This document shows, piece after piece, positions 45,489 to 53,906 of a stretch of 64,000 nt of DNA. Position 1 is the first letter of the stretch, and the number at the start of each line of letters is the position of its first letter. A program made the position numbers and the translations under genes. The stretch covers positions 4,340,001-4,404,000 of the forward strand of contig NZ_CP075896.1 in NCBI RefSeq assembly GCF_018604545.1. Direction: 5' to 3'. The notes under the pieces are model-generated. The model was not told the DNA's origin. It did no database searches and worked only from the letters and a program-made list of their open reading frames with translations. This DNA is from Streptomyces koelreuteriae. Lineage in GTDB: Bacteria; Actinomycetota; Actinomycetes; Streptomycetales; Streptomycetaceae.

Positions 45489-46970
45489 ATGTCCGAAGCC
45501 ACCGAAGTCCTGATCGTGGGTGCCGGTCCCACCGGTCTGATGCTCGCCGGCGACCTCGCCGCGGCGGGCGTCTCCGTCACCGTGCTCGAGCGCCGCACCG
45601 AGAGGTCGCAGCTCACCCGCGCCTTCGCGGTCCATGCCCGCACGCTCGAACTGCTGGACGCCCGGGGCATCGCCGACGAACTCGTCGCCGGCGGTGTCCG
45701 GATCGGCAAGCTCCAGATGATCGGGGACGCCCAGCTCGATCTGAAGCGGCTGCCGAGCCGATTCCCCTACATGCTGCTGACCCCGCAGTACGCGACCGAG
45801 GCCGTGCTGGCGAAGCGTGCCGAGACGCTCGGTGCCGAGGTGGTGGCGGGCGCGGATGTCACCGGTGTCGAGCAGGACTCCGAGGGGGTGAGCGTGACCG
45901 TGCGCCGGTCCGACGGCACATCGGGGACGCGGCGTGCTGCCTACCTGGTCGGCGCGGACGGCATGAACAGTGTGGTGCGCCGGGCGCTGGGGTTTCCGTT
46001 CCCCGGCAGGGCCGCCCTGCGTTCGGTGATGCTCGCCGATGTCCGGCTGACCGTGCCGCAGTCCATGCCGGTGGCGAACGCGGTACGGGAGGGGATCGCC
46101 TTCGTGTCCCCGCTGGGCGATGGCTGGCACCGGGTCGTCGCCTGGGACCGAGACCGGCAGCTGCCGGTCGAGGCGCCTCTCGATCTGGAGGAGGTGCGGA
46201 CGATCACCCGCAAGGCCCTCGGCACCGACTTCGGCATGCACGATCCGCGCTGGCTCTCCCGCTTCCAGACCGACGAGCGCCAGGTGCCGCGGTACCGGCT
46301 CGGGCGGGTGCTGCTCGCGGGAGACGCCGCGCATGTGCACTCCCCGGCGGGCGGTCAGGGCATGAACACCGGCCTCCAGGACGCCGCCAATCTGGCCTGG
46401 CGGCTGGCGGCGGTGGTGCGCGGATGGGCACCGGAGGAGCTGCTCGACGGGTATCAGGCCGAGCGGCATCCGATCGGGCGGGAGGTGATCCGGGACAGCG
46501 GCAGGATGATGCGGCTGGCGCTGATCCACTCGCCGGTACTGAGCACCGCCATGAACCTGCTCTCACGCGCTGCCGCCGCCATTCCCCCGGTGGCCGACCG
46601 CCTCTCGGCCAAGGCGACGGGTATCGCCATCTCCTATCCGGCCCCCTCCGGCACCCACCCCGGCACCGGCCGCCGCGCTCCCGACCTGGAACTCGCCCCG
46701 AGCGCCGGCCCCGGCACCAGCTCCCCGAAGCGGCTGTACGAGGCCCTGCGCGCCTGCCGTTTCGTGCTCGTCAGCCGGTTCCCCGAGGTGACGGGCTGGG
46801 AGGACCGGACGATCACCGTCACCCCGGCCGCCGGCTCCAAGGCCCCCGCAGTACTGCTGGTCCGCCCGGACGGCTACATCGCCTGGGCCGCGGACGACCA
46901 CGACCACGACACGCTGCTGACCGCCCTCACCACATGGGTCGGCCCTCGGCAGGACGTGCCATCGACATGA
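45489..46970 (+). CDS. FAD-dependent aromatic monooxygenase (PHBH/PheA-type)
   Basis: 493 residues. The FAD-binding GxGxxG is in VLIVGAGPTGLMLAGDLAAA, the DG motif in AAYLVGADGMNSVVRRALGF, and the GD motif in VLLAGDAAHVHSPAGGQGMN. A C-terminal thioredoxin-like domain (VLLVRPDGYIAWAADDHDHD) places it with polyketide/anthracycline hydroxylases and phenol monooxygenases. It uses NAD(P)H and O2 to hydroxylate an aromatic ring; the substrate is unknown. It stands alone, divergent from hrpA, in a spot that is otherwise core genome, and could be an acquired gene. Confidence 0.88.
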   Translation: MSEATEVLIVGAGPTGLMLAGDLAAAGVSVTVLERRTERSQLTRAFAVHARTLELLDARGIADELVAGGVRIGKLQMIGDAQLDLKRLPSRFPYMLLTPQYATEAVLAKRAETLGAEVVAGADVTGVEQDSEGVSVTVRRSDGTSGTRRAAYLVGADGMNSVVRRALGFPFPGRAALRSVMLADVRLTVPQSMPVANAVREGIAFVSPLGDGWHRVVAWDRDRQLPVEAPLDLEEVRTITRKALGTDFGMHDPRWLSRFQTDERQVPRYRLGRVLLAGDAAHVHSPAGGQGMNTGLQDAANLAWRLAAVVRGWAPEELLDGYQAERHPIGREVIRDSGRMMRLALIHSPVLSTAMNLLSRAAAAIPPVADRLSAKATGIAISYPAPSGTHPGTGRRAPDLELAPSAGPGTSSPKRLYEALRACRFVLVSRFPEVTGWEDRTITVTPAAGSKAPAVLLVRPDGYIAWAADDHDHDTLLTALTTWVGPRQDVPST

Positions 46971-46996
46971 ACGAAGACATGAGCCATGACACGACT

Positions 46997-47029
46997 GAGC
47001 CCCTCTCCGGCGATGCTGGAGAGGGGCTC
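46997..47029. terminator. Bidirectional terminator between monooxygenase and tRNA operon
   Basis: A perfect 12-bp stem GAGCCCCTCTCC / GGAGAGGGGCTC with a nine-base loop, placed between the plus-strand gene and the minus-strand tRNA operon. Confidence 0.85.
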
Positions 47030-47049
47030 ATGCCCTGAACGGGCTGCGG

Positions 47050-47123
47050 TGGCTGGGGCCGGGGTCGAACCGGCGACCTTCCGCTTTTCAGGCGGACGCT
47101 CGTACCAACTGAGCTACCCAGCC
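47050..47123 (-). tRNA. tRNA-Phe (anticodon GAA)
   Basis: The reverse complement begins GGCTGGGTAGCTCAGTTGGT, with anticodon loop CTGAAAA (GAA) and T-arm GCCGGTTCGACCCCGGC. Last of the Glu-Asp-Phe tRNA operon. Confidence 0.94.
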
Positions 47124-47126
47124 ACG

Positions 47127-47144
47127 AGGTTTCACGTGAAACCT
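47127..47144. other. parS: parS-like ParB binding site
   Basis: AGGTTTCACGTGAAACCT is a perfect palindrome containing the 14-base parS core GTTTCACGTGAAAC. The Streptomyces consensus is TGTTTCACGTGAAACA; only the two outermost bases differ (G and C). It lies in the 24-base spacer between tRNA-Phe and tRNA-Asp. Streptomyces parS sites cluster around oriC, which agrees with this part of the chromosome. Confidence 0.75.
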
Positions 47145-47147
47145 CAG

Positions 47148-47222
47148 CGGTCCTGACGGGATTTGAACCCGCGGCCTCCACCTTGACAGGGTGGCGAGCA
47201 CTCCAAACTGCTCCACAGGACC
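47148..47222 (-). tRNA. tRNA-Asp (anticodon GUC), copy 2
   Basis: Same sequence as copy 1 at 41193-41267; middle gene of the tRNA operon. Confidence 0.95.
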
Positions 47223-47257
47223 AAGCGTCGTACGACAGTGTCGCACAGGGTGGTGCG

Positions 47258-47330
47258 TGCCCCCAACGGGATTCGAACCCGTGCTACCGCCTTGAAAGGG
47301 CGGCGTCCTAGGCCGCTAGACGATGAGGGC
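47258..47330 (-). tRNA. tRNA-Glu (anticodon UUC)
   Basis: The reverse complement begins GCCCTCATCGTCTAGCGGCC, with anticodon loop CTTTCAA (UUC) and T-arm ACGGGTTCGAATCCCGT. First gene of the Glu-Asp-Phe operon. Confidence 0.94.
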
Positions 47331-47410
47331 TATCGGCCCGCCTGCGCGCTTCTCAGCGCGTCGGGGACGTGAGAAGCATATGGGATGGCGGGACCTATCG
47401 CCAAAACGGT

Positions 47411-48985
47411 TTAGGGGGAGGCCGACGGGGTGCCCTCCGTAGGGGTACTCGGGGACGGTTCCGCGCCGGGCTGGTTCTCCTCCGGGAGGTGGCGGCTGAC
47501 CTCGGCCGTCGTGAGGCCGAGGCCGCCCAGCTCGATCTCGTCCCAGGCCTGGAGGTGGCGGGAGTCCCGGTCGAAGTACAGGATCGACGCCTCGATGGGG
47601 TCCGGGTGCTTCCCCTCGATGGCGCGCAGACCGCTGCCGCCGGTGGAGCCCTCGATCCGGAGCCGGGTGCCGTACTTCATGACCTCCGTCTCGTCGTGGT
47701 GCAGATGGCCGGCCAGCGCCAGGGGGACCTCGCCGTCGACCTCGCGGACCGCCGCCGGTTCATGGGCGACGGCGACATCCACCGGGGTGCCTGCCGCGCG
47801 CTGATCGCGCAGGGCCGTGGCCAGCCGGGCACCCGCCAGCTCCTGCGACTGGGCGGCGCCGATCTGCTTCGAGCGGTCCGGGGTGTACTGCGGATCGCCG
47901 ATGCCCGCGAAACGCAGGCCCTTGATCGTCGTCGCCCGTCCGTCGTCCAGGACGTGGACGTTCTTCAGGTCCTCCATATAGCGCTGGGTGAGCATCGAGT
48001 CGTGGTTGCCGCGGACCCAGACATAGGGGGCCCCGAGGTCCTCGATGGGGTCCAGGAAGCCGTTCTCGGCTGCCGTGCCGTGGTCCATCGTGTCGCCCGA
48101 GTCGACGATCACGTCCACCTTGTACTGCTCCACGAGCGAGGCGATGATCTTCCAGCTCGCCGGGTTGAGGTGGATGTCGGAGACGTGCAGGACCCGGAGG
48201 GTGGAGGGGTCGGGCGCGTAGGCCGGGAGCGTCGAGGTGGCGTCGTAGAGCTTGGTCACGTTGGTGACCAGGCGGGCCAATTCCTTCTGGTAGACGTCGA
48301 ATTCGGTGACGATGCTGCGCGCGTTGCCGACCAGGGAGGGGGCCGAGGTGAGCAGGCCGGAGAACTTGGGTTCCAGGACGGAGTCGGGGCGCCAGGTGGC
48401 GTAGGCCGTGCCGCCCGAGGCGGCGAGGAGCGCGAGGGCGAGGCCGCCGGCGGCGAGGGCGCGGCGGGGGCGGCGGTAGACCGCGAGGCCGAGGGTGGTG
48501 GCCCCGGCGACGACGGCCACGCCGGAGCGGACGGCCAGGTCGAGCGTGCCGCGGCCGACGTCCTCGGTGACCTCGTCCTGGAGGCCGGAGAGGCGCTCGG
48601 GGTGGTCGACCAGGGCCTGGGAGCGGTCGGGGTCGAGCTGGTCGACGTTGACGTCCAGGCGGACGGGGGCGTTGTGGCTGTCCAGCGCCAGGGCCCCCAG
48701 CGGCGAGACATTGATCTTGGTGCCGCCGGTGAAGGAGGGGCGCAGGGTCATGGTGGTGTTCATGGGGCCGACCGGGACCCGGACATTGCCCACGACCAGC
48801 AGCCCCAGCCAGGCACCGACGAGGACGACGGTCACCAGCCCGGCCGCCCGGGCCCACGGGTGCGGCTGCCGTACGAGCTCGATCGTGGTGGGCGCCTGAC
48901 GGGAGCGATAGCGGCGGGCCAGGGCGCGCGGCGGCTTGCGGATCGGGTTCAGGACACTCAGGACTGCGGCGGGGACGCGGGCCAT
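47411..48985 (-). CDS. Membrane-anchored metallophosphoesterase
   Basis: 524 residues. A hydrophobic segment near residues 46-66 and two more around 155-195 bracket an extracytoplasmic part. The calcineurin-type phosphoesterase domain then has VLHVSDIHLNP (DxH), DVIVDSGDTMDHG (GDxxD), WVRGNHDS (GNHD), VAVAHEP and LALAGHLHHDE (GHxH). The C-terminal tail is Pro/Ser/Glu-rich. All metal ligands are present, so it should be active on a phosphoester outside or at the membrane; the substrate is not predictable. Confidence 0.88.
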   Translation of the reverse strand: MARVPAAVLSVLNPIRKPPRALARRYRSRQAPTTIELVRQPHPWARAAGLVTVVLVGAWLGLLVVGNVRVPVGPMNTTMTLRPSFTGGTKINVSPLGALALDSHNAPVRLDVNVDQLDPDRSQALVDHPERLSGLQDEVTEDVGRGTLDLAVRSGVAVVAGATTLGLAVYRRPRRALAAGGLALALLAASGGTAYATWRPDSVLEPKFSGLLTSAPSLVGNARSIVTEFDVYQKELARLVTNVTKLYDATSTLPAYAPDPSTLRVLHVSDIHLNPASWKIIASLVEQYKVDVIVDSGDTMDHGTAAENGFLDPIEDLGAPYVWVRGNHDSMLTQRYMEDLKNVHVLDDGRATTIKGLRFAGIGDPQYTPDRSKQIGAAQSQELAGARLATALRDQRAAGTPVDVAVAHEPAAVREVDGEVPLALAGHLHHDETEVMKYGTRLRIEGSTGGSGLRAIEGKHPDPIEASILYFDRDSRHLQAWDEIELGGLGLTTAEVSRHLPEENQPGAEPSPSTPTEGTPSASP

Positions 48986-49068
48986 TGATCCCGTATGCCC
49001 AAGTCCCGGGCCTGATATGCGACGCCGGATGGCTCTCCTGCGGCCGGGTCGTGGCCGACAATGGGCCT

Positions 49069-49419
49069 GTGCTGGAGATGACGCGCGAGGAGTTCGAGGA
49101 ACTGGTGGCCGAGGCGCTCGACCGGATCCCGCCGGAGCTGACGCGACTGATGGACAACGTCGCGGTGTTCGTCGAGGACGAACCGCCCGCGGACGACCCG
49201 GAGCTGCTCGGGCTCTACGAGGGGACCCCGCTGACCGACCGGGGGGAGTGGTACGCCGGGGTGCTGCCGGACCGGATCACGATCTACCGGAACCCGACGC
49301 TGCGGATGTGCGAGTCGCGGGAGGACGTCGTCGCGGAGACGGAGGTCACCGTGGTGCACGAGATCGCGCACCACTTCGGCATCGACGACGAGCGCCTTCA
49401 CGCCCTGGGCTACGGCTGA
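49069..49419 (+). CDS. Small zincin-like metallopeptidase family protein
   Basis: 116 residues from a GTG (MLEMTREEFEELVAEALDRI). Near the C-terminus is VVHEIAHHFGIDDERLHALG, with HExxH plus a downstream Glu/His, the metallopeptidase (DUF1025-like) pattern. No signal peptide, so it is cytoplasmic. Divergent from the metallophosphoesterase. Target unknown. Confidence 0.85.
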   Translation: MLEMTREEFEELVAEALDRIPPELTRLMDNVAVFVEDEPPADDPELLGLYEGTPLTDRGEWYAGVLPDRITIYRNPTLRMCESREDVVAETEVTVVHEIAHHFGIDDERLHALGYG

Positions 49420-49507
49420 GCCGTGATGTGAATACGGGGCGCGTGTCCTCTTGCGGGCGGCGGGAGTTGAAGGTGTTGACTCCATCACCCTTCCCGGAGG
49501 TGGCCCC

Positions 49508-50038
49508 GTGCGCCCCTTGTACGTACCCGTCCGCCTGGCCGCCACGGTCGTGGCCGTCGCCGCTGCCGCCGGCTGCATGAGCGTCGGCGCCGACGGCGCG
49601 GGCGGGAGCGCCAAGCCGTCGCACTCCGCGGGACAGCGCGGCGGGGAGGGGGCCGAGGGCGGATCGGCGGTGTCGGGCGGCGGTACCGGGATCGGTGTGA
49701 CCTCGGCCGACGGCAAGCACGGACGCGGCAAGGGGAAGAAGGGCGGCAAGGGCAAGCGCGGCAAGCCGGGGGAGTCGGCGTCTCCCGAGGCGACGCCGTC
49801 CGCCGCGGCGAGCCCGTCCGCGCCGGGAGGCGGCAAGCCGGGCAAGCCGGACCGGCCGACGCCGAAGCCCCCGGCGCCGCCCACTCCCACCCGGACGGCC
49901 GAACCGGAGCCCACGCCTACACCGCCCGAGCCGCCGGCATCGCCGGAGCCGACGACCTCGCCGGAGCCGACGCCCGAGCCGCCGGGGCCGCAACTGGCGC
50001 AGCGGGAGCCGGCTCCGGAGGCGGGGGCGCCGGCGTAG
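49508..50038 (+). CDS. Pro/Gly/Lys-rich putative lipoprotein
   Basis: 176 residues from the GTG at 49508, after GGAGGTGG. The signal segment VRLAATVVAVAAAAGC ends in a lipobox with Cys24. The rest is low complexity: a Lys/Gly run (GRGKGKKGGKGKRGKPGE), then Pro/Thr/Glu repeats (PEPPASPEPTTSPEPTPEPP). It is probably a cell-wall-spanning or surface spacer protein with no catalytic domain. Confidence 0.65.
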   Translation: MRPLYVPVRLAATVVAVAAAAGCMSVGADGAGGSAKPSHSAGQRGGEGAEGGSAVSGGGTGIGVTSADGKHGRGKGKKGGKGKRGKPGESASPEATPSAAASPSAPGGGKPGKPDRPTPKPPAPPTPTRTAEPEPTPTPPEPPASPEPTTSPEPTPEPPGPQLAQREPAPEAGAPA

Positions 50039-50362
50039 CCCCCCGCTGTGAGCCTCGTCGCGGCGGGAACATACTCTGGGGGTGGTCGGTTGACAGCCGA
50101 CGGGAGGTTCTCCGGGCCACTGGCCTTTCAGAGAGCGTCCCTGCTGTCTCCTACGGAGTCCGGTTTGCCTTGCAGGGCCCGGAGTGCGTATGGTGGCAGA
50201 TCGTTTGATCCCATTCTTGCCCGGCGCCACTGCAGAGCGCGCCGTGTGGCGCGTACTCTCCCTTGCCGTGGTGGACCGCATTGAGGCGGTCGTATTGCGA
50301 ATCGCGAATCACGGAGTTGACGGGCGCGTGCCGATCGAGACTCCGGAAGGTTTCGCATTCGC
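50039..50362. promoter_or_regulatory. Leader region of the DEAD-box helicase gene
   Basis: 324 bases with no convincing gene. A possible promoter is TTGCCT (50167-50172) and TATGGT (50189-50194). Downstream is a GC hairpin, GCGCC-GTGT-GGCGC (50238-50251). A long structured leader would fit the cold-induced control often seen for DEAD-box helicase genes, but I cannot show it. The ribosome site before the ATG is weak (GGAAGG about 14 bases upstream). Confidence 0.4.
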
Positions 50363-52510
50363 ATGTCCATCGCCAGTACTGATCACGTCGTCGTGCCCGA
50401 GAACGAGGCAGCCGACACCACCCCCGAAGTCACCTTCGCCGACCTCGGCCTGCCCGAGGGCGTCGTGCGCAAGCTCGCACAGAACGGCGTGACCACCCCC
50501 TTCCCCATCCAGGCCGCGACCATTCCGGACGCCCTGGCCGGCAAGGACATCCTCGGCCGTGGCCGCACCGGCTCCGGCAAGACCCTCTCCTTCGGTCTGC
50601 CGACCCTGGCGACGCTCGCCGGCGGCCGCACCGAGAAGCACAAGCCGCGCGCCGTCATCCTCACGCCGACGCGTGAGCTCGCCATGCAGGTGGCCGACGC
50701 GCTCCAGCCCTACGGCGACGTCATGGGCCTGAAGATGAAGGTCGTCTGCGGCGGTACGTCGATGGGCAACCAGATCTACGCCCTGGAGCGTGGCGTCGAC
50801 ATCCTGGTCGCCACCCCGGGCCGGCTGCGCGACATCATCAACCGCGGCGCCTGCTCGCTGGAGAACGTGCAGATCGCCGTTCTCGACGAGGCCGACCAGA
50901 TGTCCGACCTGGGCTTCATGCCCGAGGTCACCGAGCTGCTGGACCAGGTCCCGGCGGGCGGCCAGCGGATGCTGTTCTCCGCGACCATGGAGAACGAGAT
51001 CAAGACCCTCGTCGACCGGTACCTGAACAACCCGGTCAGCCACGAGGTCGACGCCGCCCAGGGCGCCGTCACGACGATGTCGCACCACATCCTCATCGTG
51101 AAGCCCAAGGACAAGGCGCCGGTCACCGCGGCCATCGCCTCCCGCAAGGGCCGCACGATCATCTTCGTCCGCACCCAGCTGGGCGCCGACCGCGTCGCCG
51201 AGCAGCTGCGTGACGCCGGTGCGAAGGCCGACGCGCTGCACGGCGGCATGACCCAGGGCGCCCGGACGCGGACGCTGGCCGACTTCAAGGACGGCTACGT
51301 CAACGTCCTCGTCGCCACCGACGTCGCCGCGCGCGGCATCCACGTCGACGGCATCGACCTGGTGCTGAACGTGGACCCGGCCGGGGACCACAAGGACTAC
51401 CTGCACCGCGCGGGCCGTACGGCGCGTGCCGGCCGCACCGGCACCGTCGTCTCCCTCTCGCTGCCGCACCAGCGGCGTCAGATCTTCCGCCTGATGGAGG
51501 ACGCCGGCGTCGACGCCGGGCGCCACATCATCCAGGGCGGCGCGGCCTTCGACCCGGAGGTCGCCGAGATCACCGGCGCCCGGTCGATGACCGAGGTCCA
51601 GGCCGAGTCCGTGGGCAACTCCGCGCAGCAGGCCGAGCGTGAGGTCGCCCAGCTCACCAAGGAGCTGGAGCGGGCGCAGCGGCGTGCGAACGAGCTGCGT
51701 GAGGAGTCCGACCGGCTGCTCGCGCGGGTCGCGCGTGAGCGGGGCGAGGACCCTGCCGCGGTGGTCGCCGGCGAGTCCGGGGATGTCGCCGCCGTCGCCG
51801 AGGTGTCGGTGCCGGAGCAGCCGACCGCGAAGGACGTCGAGCGTGAGGAGCGCGCCGAGTCCTCCGCGTCCACCCCGTCGTACGAGCGTCGGGAGCGGCG
51901 CGAGGAGCGTGGCGGCGGCTACGGCCGTGACCGTTACGCCGACCGTGACCGTGGCGGCGACCGCGGTGGTGACCGTGGCGGGCGTTCCTTCGACCGTGAC
52001 CGTGGTGGCGACCGTGGCGGTCGTTCGTTCGAGCGGCGTGACGAGCGTGGCGGCGGCTTCAACCGTGACCGCGACCGGGACCGTGACCGCGGTGGTGACC
52101 GTGGCGGTGACCGCGGTGGCCGTTCCTTCGATCGCGACCGCGACCGTGGCTTCCGTCGCGACGACCGGGGCGACCGCGGTGAGCGCGGCGGCTTCCGCCG
52201 TGACGACCGTGGCGGGCGTTCCTTCGACCGTGACCGTGGCGGCGACCGCGGCGGCCGTTCGTTCGAGCGGCGTGACGAGCGCGGCGGCGGCTTCAACCGT
52301 GACCGCGGCGGCGACCGTGGCGGCTTCCGCCGTGACGAGCGTGGCGGGCACCGCGGCAGCGACCGTCCCTTCAACCGTGACCGCCGTGACGACCGTCCGG
52401 GCTACCGCTCCGGCGGCCATGACCGCCCGAACGGCCGCCGTGACGACCACCGCGGCGGCGGCTCCTTCGGCCGCCGCGAGGAGAAGCCGCGCTGGAAGCG
52501 CAACGGCTGA
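50363..52510 (+). CDS. DEAD-box RNA helicase with RGG-like C-terminal repeats
   Basis: 715 residues. The Q motif region is TPFPIQAATIPDALAGKDIL; GRTGSGKT is at 67-74, DEAD at 175-178, then MLFSAT and HRAGRTARAG. The core ends near residue 415 and is followed by a coiled-coil-like helix (AQLTKELERAQRRANELREE). From about residue 515 the tail is repetitive and rich in Arg, Gly, Asp and Phe (RDRGGDRGGRSFDRD, RRDERGGGFNRD, repeated many times), an RNA-binding tail. It unwinds structured RNA, likely in ribosome assembly or mRNA decay. Confidence 0.95.
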   Translation: MSIASTDHVVVPENEAADTTPEVTFADLGLPEGVVRKLAQNGVTTPFPIQAATIPDALAGKDILGRGRTGSGKTLSFGLPTLATLAGGRTEKHKPRAVILTPTRELAMQVADALQPYGDVMGLKMKVVCGGTSMGNQIYALERGVDILVATPGRLRDIINRGACSLENVQIAVLDEADQMSDLGFMPEVTELLDQVPAGGQRMLFSATMENEIKTLVDRYLNNPVSHEVDAAQGAVTTMSHHILIVKPKDKAPVTAAIASRKGRTIIFVRTQLGADRVAEQLRDAGAKADALHGGMTQGARTRTLADFKDGYVNVLVATDVAARGIHVDGIDLVLNVDPAGDHKDYLHRAGRTARAGRTGTVVSLSLPHQRRQIFRLMEDAGVDAGRHIIQGGAAFDPEVAEITGARSMTEVQAESVGNSAQQAEREVAQLTKELERAQRRANELREESDRLLARVARERGEDPAAVVAGESGDVAAVAEVSVPEQPTAKDVEREERAESSASTPSYERRERREERGGGYGRDRYADRDRGGDRGGDRGGRSFDRDRGGDRGGRSFERRDERGGGFNRDRDRDRDRGGDRGGDRGGRSFDRDRDRGFRRDDRGDRGERGGFRRDDRGGRSFDRDRGGDRGGRSFERRDERGGGFNRDRGGDRGGFRRDERGGHRGSDRPFNRDRRDDRPGYRSGGHDRPNGRRDDHRGGGSFGRREEKPRWKRNG

Positions 52511-52524
52511 CGCATAGCAGTGTG

Positions 52525-52565
52525 GAGCGCCGTGGCCCCGCCCCGACGGGCGGACCACGGCGCTC
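52525..52565. terminator. Hairpin terminator after the DEAD-box helicase
   Basis: The arms GAGCGCCGTGG and CCACGGCGCTC pair perfectly; the 19-base interior is GC-rich and can pair further. Confidence 0.75.
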
Positions 52566-52662
52566 TGCTGTCCGTCCCGTACGGTGGTGTGTGCCGTCAC
52601 GAGCCGATACCCGATCGGAGACTCGCCGTCCTGCGGCTATGCTCGTGGGGGCAACATCGCCT

Positions 52663-52735
52663 GGGCCCTTAGCTCAATTGGCAGAGCAGTGGACTTTTAA
52701 TCCATTGGTTGTGGGTTCGAGTCCCACAGGGCCTA
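52663..52735 (+). tRNA. tRNA-Lys (anticodon UUU)
   Basis: GGGCCCTTAGCTCAATTGGC begins a canonical tRNA with anticodon loop CTTTTAA (UUU), T-arm GTGGGTTCGAGTCCCAC and acceptor GGGCCCT / AGGGCCT. The 3' side borders the accessory block 52.7-58.1 kb. Confidence 0.95.
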
Positions 52736-52740
52736 CCTGA

Positions 52741-52777
52741 AGGACCCCAGCTCAGACATCAACTGGGCTGGGGTCCT
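52741..52777. terminator. Bidirectional hairpin between tRNA-Lys and radical SAM gene
   Basis: The arms AGGACCCCAGC and GCTGGGGTCCT are a perfect 11-bp stem. It ends the tRNA transcript and overlaps the last codons of the convergent radical SAM gene. Confidence 0.75.
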
Positions 52778-53846
52778 GTCCGTTTGACCGGGTAGCCGTC
52801 GTGGCGTGCAGCCGGGTCAGCCGTGCCGTCTCGTCGTCGCGGAAGGCCGCTACCTCGTGACAGCGTCGGCTCATCACGAACTCGCCGAGCGACAGGCACA
52901 GGTCCATGCGCTGGATGCACACACCGACCATGAACGGGCCGTCCGCGGCGCGGTACAAGCGGACCCCGTAGTAGCCCTCCTGGCAGTCGTCCGGAGTGTT
53001 GAACCGGCAGTCGGCGCACGTCTCGGGCAGGCGCACGGGCCGGATGCTCTTCGCGTACAGCGTGCGCCCGTCCGGCAGGTGGTACCGCACCCGCTGGTCG
53101 GACGCCCCTGCCGTGATGATGCGGCGGACCGGCACGGCGCCCAGGTGGCCGAGGACATCCTGCATGGCGGCCAGTGAGGCGCCCCCGTCCTCCAGCGACA
53201 CGAGCATCCGGACCACGACGCAGCGGCCGTGTCGCTCGACGATGCGGAGCACGCGGTCGACGTGGCCACGGTCGGGGATCACGATGTTGGCGGAGACCTT
53301 GATGCCGTGCGCGGCGGCGGTCTCGATCGTCGCGTCGAGGGCGGCCAGCTTGCGTTCGGCGAGCTTCGGCGAGGCGAGACGCGGGGCCTGTACGGCGGCG
53401 AGCTCGGCCGGGGTGGTGCCGAATACGGACAGGTTGATGCGGTCGAGGCCGGCTGCCGCGGCGGCGGGCAGGACCGCGGCGCCGTTCTCGCCGTTCGAGG
53501 TGAGTCCGACCGTGAGTCCGAGGCGCCGGGCGATGGTGATCAGGCCGGGCAGGTCGGGGTGCAGCGTCGGCTCACCGCCCGTGAAATGCACTTCGTTCGT
53601 CGGCAGGCCGCCGCGTATGGCGGCGAGGGCCAGGGCGAAGTCGGCGTCAGCGGCGATCCGGCCGGGGAGGAAGTCGGCGCCGTTGGTGCGGAGGTAGATG
53701 GAGACGCGTCCGGTGCTGCCGGGTGCGGCGACGGGTGTTCCCTCGTTGTGGCAGAACGAGCAGGCTAGGCCACAGGCATCGATGATCTTCACGCGCAGGG
53801 TGCGGTCCGGTTTCACTTCCACCGGCACGTCGCTCAGGTCGTGCAT
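52752..53846 (-). CDS. Radical SAM protein with C-terminal cysteine cluster
   Basis: 364 residues. The [4Fe-4S]/SAM motif is Cys25-x3-Cys29-x2-Cys32 (DACGLACSFCHNEGTPV), followed by the SAM-binding VHFTGGEPTLHPDLPGLI and a MoaA-like TIM barrel. The C-terminus has more cysteines (ETCADCRFNTPDDCQEG, then GVCIQRMDLC), suggesting a second cluster or zinc site, as in SPASM/twitch enzymes. The substrate is unknown. It lies 60 bases downstream of a CYTH-domain gene in the same direction. No RiPP precursor is obvious next to it. Confidence 0.88.
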   Translation of the reverse strand: MHDLSDVPVEVKPDRTLRVKIIDACGLACSFCHNEGTPVAAPGSTGRVSIYLRTNGADFLPGRIAADADFALALAAIRGGLPTNEVHFTGGEPTLHPDLPGLITIARRLGLTVGLTSNGENGAAVLPAAAAAGLDRINLSVFGTTPAELAAVQAPRLASPKLAERKLAALDATIETAAAHGIKVSANIVIPDRGHVDRVLRIVERHGRCVVVRMLVSLEDGGASLAAMQDVLGHLGAVPVRRIITAGASDQRVRYHLPDGRTLYAKSIRPVRLPETCADCRFNTPDDCQEGYYGVRLYRAADGPFMVGVCIQRMDLCLSLGEFVMSRRCHEVAAFRDDETARLTRLHATTATRSNGQDPSPVDV

Positions 53847-53906
53847 GGTGCCCCCTCTGCGGGCGGGCCGGGGCGCGGTGCCCCGGCCGGAGTAGCAGGC
53901 GCCGGC

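Noticed and set aside
41236..45513. Plus-strand frame of 1425 codons
   Set aside because: Antisense shadow of hrpA; no start signal or domain.
45407..47038. Plus-strand frame of 543 codons overlapping the monooxygenase
   Set aside because: Arg/Gly/Pro-rich shadow frame; the true gene at 45489 has all FAD motifs.
50084..50120. Promoter from TTGACA at 50090
   Set aside because: No acceptable -10 lies 16-19 bases downstream; kept out of the feature list.
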